Assembly (NCBI GenBank): GCA_964493015.1
Contig: CAZBLU010000010.1
Location: 1-47,247 of the forward strand
Direction of reading: 5' to 3'
DNA from: Caldimicrobium sp964493015
Lineage (GTDB): Bacteria > Desulfobacterota > Thermodesulfobacteria > Thermodesulfobacteriales > Thermodesulfobacteriaceae
DNA: 47,247 bases
Shown: positions 33,868 through 41,900 of the stretch, one piece after another
Layout of the letters: each line of letters begins with the position of its first letter
How positions within the stretch are numbered: position 1 is the first letter of the stretch
The notes under the pieces: model-generated
Told to the model about the DNA's origin: nothing
Seen by the model: the letters and a program-made list of their open reading frames with translations, nothing else
Databases searched by the model: none
Program-made: the position numbers and the translations under genes

Positions 33868-34635
33868 TTAAAAAAATAGGGTAGTCATAATGTAGTCTGA
33901 AACAAGGATACCTACAGAGGAAATGACCACTGCCTCAGTCGTTGCCCTTCCTACTCCTTCGGCACCCCCTTTAGCAAAATATCCTTTATAACAACAAACA
34001 GCTACCATAAAGGCACCAAAAAAAATAGATTTATAAATACCACTCATGATATCTATGAGTTCTACCATATCCTGCATCCTGGCTATAAAAATTCCATGAT
34101 CAATACCTAAAACCATTACCCCAATCAGATAGCCTCCTGCAATGCCAATCAAATCAGCCATGGCAGTAAGTAAAGGCACAACAATCATAGCTGCCCAAAG
34201 ACGAGGGGTCACTAAGTATTGAATAGGATTTACAGCCATAATCTTAAGGGCATCAATCTGTTCGGTAATACGCATACTTCCCAGTTCCGCTGTGATGGCA
34301 GAACCTGCTCTGGCTACTACCATAATGGCACTCAAAACAGGTCCAAGCTCTCGCGTAAGGGTTAAAGCTACGACGCCACCTAAGACACTCTGGCCTCCAA
34401 ATTTAACTAAGGCATGGTGAACTTGATAGGCAGTAACCATCCCTGAAAAAAGGGCTGTCAAAGAAACCACTAACCAAGATCTCACCCCAATAAATTCCAT
34501 TTGTTTAATAAAGAGGCGAAGTCTTAAGGGAGGTGTAAAGGTATATAAAAGGGCTTGCCAAAAGAAGAGGAAAATTCCTCCAGAGTCCTGGAGAACTCGA
34601 AAGAACCCTCTACCAAGCCAGAAAAACAGATTCAT
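33868..34635 (-). CDS. MlaE-family ABC transporter permease
   Basis: An inner membrane protein of 255 aa with five or six hydrophobic helices. The family core is clear: FSGMVTAYQVHHALVKFG, LTRELGPVLSAIMVVARAGSA followed by ITAELGSMRITEQIDALKIM, and PRLWAAMIVVPLLTAMADLIG. It carries lipid between the MCE ring and the inner membrane. Its ATG overlaps the ilvD stop by four bases, so it is coupled to an amino acid gene with no obvious functional link. Confidence 0.92.
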   Translation of the reverse strand: MNLFFWLGRGFFRVLQDSGGIFLFFWQALLYTFTPPLRLRLFIKQMEFIGVRSWLVVSLTALFSGMVTAYQVHHALVKFGGQSVLGGVVALTLTRELGPVLSAIMVVARAGSAITAELGSMRITEQIDALKIMAVNPIQYLVTPRLWAAMIVVPLLTAMADLIGIAGGYLIGVMVLGIDHGIFIARMQDMVELIDIMSGIYKSIFFGAFMVAVCCYKGYFAKGGAEGVGRATTEAVVISSVGILVSDYIMTTLFF

Positions 34636-36287
34636 TCTAAAATAGCTCCTTTGGCTCCTGATTTTACTAAGGTATAGTATTTTTTCAAGATACCTTCTAA
34701 TTTTTTCTTAGGTGGTTTCCATTCTCTTCTTCTCCTCTCAAGCTCTTTATCCTCTACATGGAGAGTAATTTTTCTTGCAGGGATATCAATTTCAATAAGA
34801 TCGCCCTCTTTCACTAAGGCAATAGGGCCACCCTCTGCCGCCTCTGGGGAGATATGTCCTACACAGGCTCCCTGAGTACCACCGCTAAAGCGCCCATCAG
34901 TAATGAGGGCCACAGAAGAGCCAAGGCCCATTCCCACAATAGCAGAAGTTGGAGAGAGCATCTCTCGCATACCTGGGCCTCCCTTTGGACCTTCATAGCG
35001 AATGACCACTACATCACCTGCCTTGATTTTACCCTCAAGAATGGCCTTATAGGCCTCCTCTTCAGAGTCAAAAACTCGAGCAGGCCCCTTATGCCTCATC
35101 ATCTCAGGAACTACAGCACTTGCCTTTACCACAGCCCCCTCTGGAGCAAGATTTCCATAGAGGATAGCTATCCCTCCTTCAGGACTGTAAGCCCTTTCCA
35201 CTGGTCTTAAAACCTCTGGATTCCTAATCTGAGCCTTGCTAAGAATCTCCCCAATGGTCTGTCCACTAACTGTCTTGCAAGAGAGATCAATTAGTCCCAG
35301 CTTGGAAAGCTCTTTCATTACCGCAGGGATACCGCCTGCCTGATGTAGGTCTGCCACACTGTGAGGCCCTGCAGGGATTAATTTAGCCAAAACTGGGGTC
35401 TTTCGAGAAATCTCGTCAAAGGTTTTCAAATCAAGAGGTATCTTGGCCTCTTTTGAGATAGCCATGAGATGAAGCACTGTATTTGTGGAACAGCCAAGGG
35501 CCATATCTACTGCTATAGCGTTCCTAAAGGAATTTTCTGTGATCAATTTTCTGGGTGTGAGTCTCTTTTTAATTAAATTAACAATGGCCTTACCTGTCTC
35601 TTTGGCTAAGCGTATTCTATCAGCATAAACGGCAGGAATGGTGCCATTCCCAGGAAGAGCAAGACCAAGGGCTTCAGTCAAACAATTCATGGAGTTAGCC
35701 GTAAACATACCTGCACAGGAGCCGCAAGTGGGACAGGCACAGGCCTCAAGCTCAGAAAGTTCTTCCTCTGTCATTTCTCCCCTTTTAACCTTACCCACTC
35801 CCTCGAAGGCAGAGATAAGGTTAACCTTTTGACCCCTATATTCTCCCGTGAGCATGGGGCCCCCTGATATTAAAATGGCAGGGATGTCTAACCTAAAGGC
35901 AGCCATAAGCATGCCAGGAGTTATTTTGTCGCAGCTTGAGACCAAGACAAGACCATCAAAGGCGTGGGCCTGAGCCATGATTTCAATAGAGTCCGCAATG
36001 AGATCACGGCTGGGAAGAGAGTATTTCATACCCTCATGATTCATAGCCAGGCCATCACAGACCCCAATCACTCCAAATTCCACAGGGACTCCCCCTGCCT
36101 GTCTAATTCCTGCCTTAACTGCCGCCACAATGTCTTTGAGATGAATATGCCCTGGAATGATCTCATTAAAAGAATTGGCAATACCTATCAAGGGTAGCTT
36201 TAATTCCTCTTCAGAAAAGCCCAAGGCTTTAAGAAGAGATCTATGTGGGGCCCTTTCTATGCCCTTTTTGATCCTGTCACTTTTCAT
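34632..36287 (-). CDS. ilvD: Dihydroxy-acid dehydratase
   Basis: IlvD dehydrates 2,3-dihydroxy-isovalerate and -methylvalerate in valine, isoleucine and pantothenate synthesis, using an Fe-S cluster. Cluster and active-site motifs are visible: SSCDKITPGMLMAA with one Cys, ACACPTCGSCAGMFTANSMN with the further ligands, and near the C-terminus ALITDGRFSGGTQGACVGHI. Length (551 aa) is normal. The ATG has AAGGAGG four bases upstream and a consensus promoter. It is the first gene of a unit that continues into the Mla-type transporter. Confidence 0.97.
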   Translation of the reverse strand: MKSDRIKKGIERAPHRSLLKALGFSEEELKLPLIGIANSFNEIIPGHIHLKDIVAAVKAGIRQAGGVPVEFGVIGVCDGLAMNHEGMKYSLPSRDLIADSIEIMAQAHAFDGLVLVSSCDKITPGMLMAAFRLDIPAILISGGPMLTGEYRGQKVNLISAFEGVGKVKRGEMTEEELSELEACACPTCGSCAGMFTANSMNCLTEALGLALPGNGTIPAVYADRIRLAKETGKAIVNLIKKRLTPRKLITENSFRNAIAVDMALGCSTNTVLHLMAISKEAKIPLDLKTFDEISRKTPVLAKLIPAGPHSVADLHQAGGIPAVMKELSKLGLIDLSCKTVSGQTIGEILSKAQIRNPEVLRPVERAYSPEGGIAILYGNLAPEGAVVKASAVVPEMMRHKGPARVFDSEEEAYKAILEGKIKAGDVVVIRYEGPKGGPGMREMLSPTSAIVGMGLGSSVALITDGRFSGGTQGACVGHISPEAAEGGPIALVKEGDLIEIDIPARKITLHVEDKELERRRREWKPPKKKLEGILKKYYTLVKSGAKGAILE

Positions 36288-36319
36288 AGAGCCTCCTTCA
36301 AGGTAGATTTAAATAATTT

Positions 36320-36348
36320 ATTTTAATTAATGGAGAACTTGCTGTCAA
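36320..36348 (-). promoter_or_regulatory. Sigma-70-type promoter of ilvD-mla operon
   Basis: On the minus strand a perfect TTGACA (36348-36343) is followed after 17 bases by TAAAAT (36325-36320). The leader is about 27 bases. There is no room for a leader-peptide attenuator of the classical ilv type. Confidence 0.72.
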
Positions 36349-36366
36349 GAAAAAATGTATTAAATT
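36339..36366 (+). promoter_or_regulatory. Candidate promoter of the nfu-rpoZ operon
   Basis: TTGCTG (36339-36344) and TAAATT (36361-36366) are separated by 16 bases, leaving a short leader before the GAGGAGG site of the nfu gene. Its -35 box overlaps that of the divergent ilvD promoter. The match to consensus is only moderate. Confidence 0.4.
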
Positions 36367-36393
36367 ATTTAGAAAACATTGAGGAGGCCAAAG

Positions 36394-36615
36394 ATGAGAG
36401 AAGCAGTAGAAAAGGCTTTAGAAAAGGTGAGACCCATGCTCCAGGCAGATGGAGGAGATGTGGAGCTTGTAGAGGTTACCGAAGATGGTGTGGTTAAGGT
36501 AAGGCTTCAAGGTGCCTGTGGTTGCTGTCCTATGTCTATTATGACCCTTAAAATGGGTATAGAAAGATATATAAAAAGAGAAGTCCCTGAAGTAACAGAA
36601 GTGGTAGCAGTGTAA
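36394..36615 (+). CDS. NifU C-terminal domain (Nfu) Fe-S scaffold protein
   Basis: A 73-residue Nfu domain that carries or transfers an Fe-S cluster. The pattern LEKVRPMLQADGGDVELVEV, then LQGACGCCPMSIMTLKMGIE with the CxxC ligand pair, is standard. A third cysteine sits between the usual two (CGCC in place of CGGC). I start it at ATG 36394. A TTG at 36379 is in frame, but the GAGGAGG ribosome site of the ATG lies within those codons. It precedes rpoZ by 23 bases. Fe-S enzymes such as IlvD next door are possible clients, which is inference. Confidence 0.9.
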   Translation: MREAVEKALEKVRPMLQADGGDVELVEVTEDGVVKVRLQGACGCCPMSIMTLKMGIERYIKREVPEVTEVVAV

Positions 36616-36638
36616 TTACTTTTAGGGAGAAGGAATCT

Positions 36639-36905
36639 ATGGCCAGGATTACTGTAGAGGACTGTTTAGAAAAGGTGCCAAGTAGGTTTAAACTAATTCA
36701 TCTGGCTATAGAGCGGGTTAAACAACTTAGAGAAGGGGCTCCTCCGCTGGTTAAGGCCGACAACAAAGAGATTGTCCTTGCTTTAAGAGAAATAGCCCAA
36801 GGACTGGTTACTCCTGAAAACATTAAAAATCTGACGAGTAAAGAAAAACCGACCACTCCTTATGAAATCTCAGAGCTTCTCAAACAGAGAAGTAGGCAAT
36901 TTTAG
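36639..36905 (+). CDS. rpoZ: DNA-directed RNA polymerase omega subunit
   Basis: An 88-residue omega subunit that helps beta' folding. MARITVEDCLEKVPSRFKLI and the segment AIERVKQLREGAPPLV are typical, as is KEIVLALREIAQGLVTPE. AGGGAGAAGGA precedes the ATG. It is five bases upstream of the dnaJ-like gene. The usual gmk neighbour is absent. Confidence 0.93.
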   Translation: MARITVEDCLEKVPSRFKLIHLAIERVKQLREGAPPLVKADNKEIVLALREIAQGLVTPENIKNLTSKEKPTTPYEISELLKQRSRQF

Positions 36906-36910
36906 CCATT

Positions 36911-38089
36911 ATGCATAAAGATTACTATGCCATCTTAGGGGTCCCCCGAAATGCCACCCTTGAGGAAATAAAGAGGGCCTATCGTAAACTTGCCCTGCAA
37001 TATCATCCAGACCGAAATCGTGGAAATAAAGAGGCTGAAGAAAAATTTAAGGAAATATCTGAGGCCTACCAAGTCCTTTCTGATCCTGAAAAGAGAGCAA
37101 TCTATGATCGAGAGGGATATTTTGGTTTAAGAAATCAAGGTTATCAAGGCTTTGAGGATATTTCTGATATCTTTCAGAGTTTTTCTGATCTCTTTCAGGA
37201 ATTTTTTGGTTTTTCCTTTGAGGAAAGGGCTCAAAGTCAGCGAAGAAAGGGAGCAGATCTTTCCACCGAGGTCTGGATAAACTTTGAAGATCTCTTTGAG
37301 GGAAAAGAAATTGAGTTGGAGTTGGAAAGGTGGGAAACCTGTGAAAGCTGTCAGGGCTTAGCCTATGATACTCAAAAGGGAATTAAGACCTGCCCTCAGT
37401 GTCAAGGTAGAGGTAAAGTAACTTATATAGAAGGTTTCTTTCGTTTAAGCTATACTTGTCCCGAATGTGGTGGAAGGGGTTTTCTCTATACGGAAAGATG
37501 CCCGCACTGTCATGGTGTTGGAAAGTTTCGCCGAAAAAAGAAGTTACGTATTCAAATTCCACCTGGGGTGGAGGATGGAGCCCTCTTTAGATATCCAGGT
37601 GAAGGAGAAGGTGGCCTTCTGGGTGGAGCCCCAGGAGATCTCTATGTAAGGGTCAGGGTTAAACCACACAAATTTTTCCGTAGAGATCAATATGATGTAT
37701 ATGGACAGCTTAAGATAAACTTTATCTCAGCTATATTAGGAGATACTATAAAAATACCCTATTTTGGAGAAGAACTCACCATCAATATACCTCCTGGGAC
37801 ACAACCTGGTGAAGAGATTATTGTTAAAGGCAAAGGCCTTAAGGATTGGCGAAGAGGCTTAAGAGGAGATCTGTATCTCAAGATCCAGGTGGAGATACCT
37901 AAGAATCTTAGTCCAGAGAGTAAAAAACTTTTACAGGCCTTAGCTGAAAAAGAGGGACTTTACACTAATAACTTAATAGAAAACTTTTCTAACTCTTCTG
38001 TGAAAGGAGAGTCCTCTAAAACATCTCATAAAAAAAAGAGGGAAAGCTTTTGGGAAAGGATCTTCGGAAGCCATGATGAGCGAGTTTAG
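36911..38089 (+). CDS. dnaJ: DnaJ-type Hsp40 co-chaperone
   Basis: A type I J-protein of 392 aa that stimulates the DnaK ATPase. The J domain (residues 1-66) has YHPDRNRG with the required HPD. The Gly/Phe linker is short and Phe-rich (about 72-105). The zinc-binding domain has four CxxC units: CESC, CPQC, CPECGGRG and CPHCHGVG. Substrate-binding beta domains follow, with IQIPPGVEDGALFRYPGEGE. The tail is basic. Neither dnaK nor grpE is nearby, so it may be a second DnaJ paralog or the sole copy. moaC starts 17 bases inside its end. Confidence 0.9.
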   Translation: MHKDYYAILGVPRNATLEEIKRAYRKLALQYHPDRNRGNKEAEEKFKEISEAYQVLSDPEKRAIYDREGYFGLRNQGYQGFEDISDIFQSFSDLFQEFFGFSFEERAQSQRRKGADLSTEVWINFEDLFEGKEIELELERWETCESCQGLAYDTQKGIKTCPQCQGRGKVTYIEGFFRLSYTCPECGGRGFLYTERCPHCHGVGKFRRKKKLRIQIPPGVEDGALFRYPGEGEGGLLGGAPGDLYVRVRVKPHKFFRRDQYDVYGQLKINFISAILGDTIKIPYFGEELTINIPPGTQPGEEIIVKGKGLKDWRRGLRGDLYLKIQVEIPKNLSPESKKLLQALAEKEGLYTNNLIENFSNSSVKGESSKTSHKKKRESFWERIFGSHDERV

Positions 38090-38552
38090 TCATCTCAAGA
38101 ATGACGGAACTCTTCACATGGTAGATGTAAGTAACAAAAATTTTACCGAAAGAGTTGCGATAGCCAAGGGGGAAGTTATTTTCCCTCAGGAGATATATGA
38201 CAAGATTCTCTCCCAAGATGTACCCAAGGGCGATTTTTTGGCTTGTGCAAGGGTTGCGGGAATTCTTGCCGCTAAAAAAACAGGTGAATTAATTCCGCTC
38301 TGTCACCCCTTACCTTTGAGTCAGGTAGATCTCTCCTTTCAATTTCTTCAGGAAAAGTATGCTTTAGAGATTACGGCAAAGGTTAAAACCGTTGCCCCAA
38401 CAGGGGTAGAAATGGAGGCCCTAACTGCTGTATCTGTGGCTGCCCTAACTATCTATGATATGTGTAAGGCCTTACACAAAGGCATAAAGATAGAAAACAT
38501 AAGGCTTGTTTATAAAAGAGGGGGGAAGAGCGGTGAAATTATTCTTGAATAA
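38073..38552 (+). CDS. moaC: Cyclic pyranopterin monophosphate synthase
   Basis: MoaC forms cyclic pyranopterin phosphate, the first stage of molybdenum/tungsten cofactor synthesis, with the radical enzyme MoaA. The active-site segments are intact: LIPLCHPLPLSQVDLSF near residues 70-86 and KTVAPTGVEMEALTAVS near 107-123, with MCKALHKG after it. Length (159 aa) is normal. Two ATG codons in a row (38073, 38076) can start it. No other moa gene is in the window. Confidence 0.96.
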   Translation: MMSEFSHLKNDGTLHMVDVSNKNFTERVAIAKGEVIFPQEIYDKILSQDVPKGDFLACARVAGILAAKKTGELIPLCHPLPLSQVDLSFQFLQEKYALEITAKVKTVAPTGVEMEALTAVSVAALTIYDMCKALHKGIKIENIRLVYKRGGKSGEIILE

Positions 38553-38569
38553 TCTTAAGGGGGGTGGGG

Positions 38570-38932
38570 ATGGATAAAGAAAAACTCCAGTTCTTTAAGG
38601 AATTACTTTTAAAGAAGAGAGAGGAAATATTACGTGAGGTTGCTGAAACTTTAAGAGATTTAGAGGCAGGCGCTGAAAATCTGCCAGATGCGGTGGATCA
38701 AGCTACAAGAGAGACTAATTTAGTTATTGACCTGAGGCTAAGGGATAGGGACCAAAAATTACTTAAAAAGATCGAAAAGGCCCTACAGAAGATAGAAGAG
38801 GGAACTTATGGCATTTGTGAGGCCTGTGGGGTAGAGATTGATGAAAAGAGACTCATGGCAAGACCTGAGGCTACTCTTTGTATAGACTGTAAAAGGGCCC
38901 AGGAGAGAATGGAAAAAATCAAAGGTGAATAA
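38570..38932 (+). CDS. DksA/TraR-family zinc finger protein
   Basis: A 120-residue coiled-coil and zinc-finger protein that likely binds in the RNA polymerase secondary channel. The coiled-coil tip region reads LPDAVDQATRETN, close to the DxxDxA motif of DksA. The C4 zinc finger is CEACGVEIDEKRLMARPEA with CIDC after it. I start at ATG 38570 after a G-rich ribosome site; a GTG six bases earlier is in frame. It is 17 bases after moaC and six before uvrA. A role in stringent response or in transcription near damaged DNA is inference. Confidence 0.87.
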   Translation: MDKEKLQFFKELLLKKREEILREVAETLRDLEAGAENLPDAVDQATRETNLVIDLRLRDRDQKLLKKIEKALQKIEEGTYGICEACGVEIDEKRLMARPEATLCIDCKRAQERMEKIKGE

Positions 38933-38938
38933 TGTCCT

Positions 38939-41900
38939 TTGAAGGCTATAGAACTTTATTCGGTCCGTCAAAATAATCTTAAGGGCTTTGATCTATCTTT
39001 ACCCTTTTATCATCTAATTGTTGTCACTGGTGTTTCTGGGGCTGGCAAATCAAGCCTTGTCTTTGATACCCTCTATGCCGAGGGAAGCAGGCGTTATATT
39101 GAGACCTTTTCCTCTTATGTCAGGCAATTCTTTGAGCGTCTCCCCAAGCCTCTTTTAAAGGATTTAAGAAATATCCCCCCTGCCCTTGCCTTTCCCCAGG
39201 GAAATTTTGTCAAGACCTCTCGTTCTACCATTGCTACCCTCACGGAGATAAGCCACTTTGTCAAGATGTTTTATTACCATGTGGCAGAACCTTACTGTCC
39301 CATCTGTAACATAAAAATAAGTCTTTTAGATGCCTCTCAGATAGCTAAAGACATACAACAAAACTTTAAAGGAAATCTCCTTTACCTTCTGATTCCTCAA
39401 AGGGTGGAAGAAGATGTAAGATATCTTAGAGAGGGACTCCTTTCCTCTGGTTTTACCAGAGTAATGATAGAGGGGAAGGTTTGTGAAATTGATGAAGTGG
39501 AGGAGTTACCGCAGGTAGAGGAGTTAGAGATCTTACTTCATCGCCTTAAGATCGAGGAGGAAACTTTTGCTGAGCTCCTTTCCTCAGTAGAGCAGGCCTT
39601 GAGGATTTCAGATAAAATCAAGGTTCGCACTCTCTATGGAGAAGAAAGGATTTATATACTTCGGGAGGAATGTCCTCGCTGTGGTTTCAAAGTCCCTGCC
39701 AAAACTCCTGCCCTCTTTTCTTTTAACACCTCTCAGGGTGCCTGTCCAGAATGTAAAGGTTTTGGAAATCTCCTGAAGGTCGATCTTGAGGCTTTAGTTA
39801 AAAATCCAGAAAAGGGCATAGCTCAGGGGGCTATCCCTATCTTGGATTTTCCCGCCATGTTTGAGGTAAAAATGGATCTCTATGACTTTCTTAAGAGTAA
39901 AGGGATAAGTCCCGATATGCCTGTCAAACTTTATCCTGTACCCATTAAAAGGGCCCTTTTTGAGGGGGAAGGTAGATGGTATGGATTAAAGGAAGTGGTA
40001 GACTGGCTTGAAGCCCATCGTTATAAGCCTCACTTTCGTATCCTCTTAGCTAAATTGAGGAGAGAGGTTACTTGTCCAGTTTGTGAAGGCACCCGCTTTA
40101 ATCCTAAGGCCTTATATTTTCGCGTAAAAGATGTGCACATTGGTGACTTTTACAAGATGGATATTGAGAGGGCTTGCCAATTCATGGAGGCCTATCTCAA
40201 GGATAGGCCCTCTCCTGTAGGAGAAAGGCTTGCTCAGGAAATTTATCGACGTCTCCGTTATTTAGAGGGAGTTGGGCTTTCCTATCTCACTTTAAACCGC
40301 ACAAGTAAGACCCTCTCTGGTGGAGAAATTAGCAGATGTCTTCTTACGAGGGCCCTTTCCTCTAATTTGGTGGAGACCCTTTACATCTTAGATGAGCCAA
40401 CTACAGGACTTCATCCGAGAGATACACACCGAGTTCTCGATTTTATGCATCGTTTGGTCTCCAAGAACAACACTGTAGTGGTGGTAGAACATGACCCCGA
40501 GGTAATTTTAAAGGCTGATTTTTTGGTGGATTTAGGGCCAGAGGGTGGGGAGAAGGGTGGTTATCTACTCCATGCTGGCTTGCCAAAAGAAATCCTATCA
40601 AAGGAAACCCCAACTGCCTCTTCCCTTAAAGAGATAAGCAAAGAAAGGGAAATAAAAAAGGATGAGCTTTGCTTTAAAGAATTCATAGAGATTATAGGGG
40701 GGAAACGCTTCAATTTGAAAGAGGTTCATGCCCGTATTCCCCTGAGAGCCATTACAGTAATAGCTGGTGTTTCAGGCTCAGGTAAATCTACCTTTCTTGA
40801 AGAGGTCCTATATAAGGGCCTTTTGGCCATTAAAGATAATAGAAGACCAGAATTTGCCCAAGATATAAGGGGACTAAGAGGGGATCATCAAGTACTTTAT
40901 TTAACTCAGGAGCCCTTAGCCCGTTCTCCTCGGGCTGTAGTTGCAACCTTCATGGGCGTCTATCCCTATGTGAAAAAACTTCTGGCAAGCACTGAGGAGG
41001 CCAAACAATATGGTTATGGAGAGAGTTATTTTTCCTTTAATTCGGAGCTTGCTCAATGTCCTAACTGTAAGGGTCTTGGCTTTGAAGTAGTGGAGATGCA
41101 ATTTCTCTCCGATTTAGTAATTCCCTGTGAGGTCTGCAAAGGGAAAAGGTTTAAGGAAGAGGTGCTGGAAATACGCTGGAGGGGCAAAAATATCTCAGAA
41201 ATTTTAGAACTTACGGTTGATGAGGCCTATGAATTTTTTGGCAACCATAGGCTGATTAAGAGGCTATTACAAATTCTAAAAGACCTGGGCCTTGGTTATC
41301 TGCGCTTGGGACAACCTCTCTCAACCCTCTCAGGAGGTGAAGCCCAACGCCTAAAGATTGCCGAGGTCTTAGCCCAAATTGGCAAGGGTGAAGCCATTGT
41401 CCTCCTTGATGAACCTACAGTGGGACTTCACTTAAAGGATGTGCATAAGCTCTTAGAGGCCCTAAAGGTTCTCAGAGACAATGGCCACACCGTGGTTGTG
41501 GTGGAACATCATCCTGAAGTAATGATTAGCGCAGACTGGATCATAGAATTTGGCCCTGAGGGTGGGGAAAGAGGGGGCTATCTTCTTTATCAGGGGCCCT
41601 TTTCAGAATTTCTCCAAAAGGATACTCCCACAGCTATTTACCTTCAAAGCTATCTTAGAGGACAAACCCTTAGAGAAGAGCCCCAGCGCAAATACCTCTT
41701 TGAAGACAGGTCTATCAAACTGAGAGGGATTAGGCATCACAACCTAAAAAATATAGACTTAGATCTACCTCGGGATAAATTAATTGTAATCACTGGGGTC
41801 TCAGGCTCTGGGAAATCTACTTTGGCCTTTGATGTCCTATACACAGAAGGGCAAAGACGCTTTCTTGAGACCCTACCAGCCTATCTGCGCCAATTTTTCA

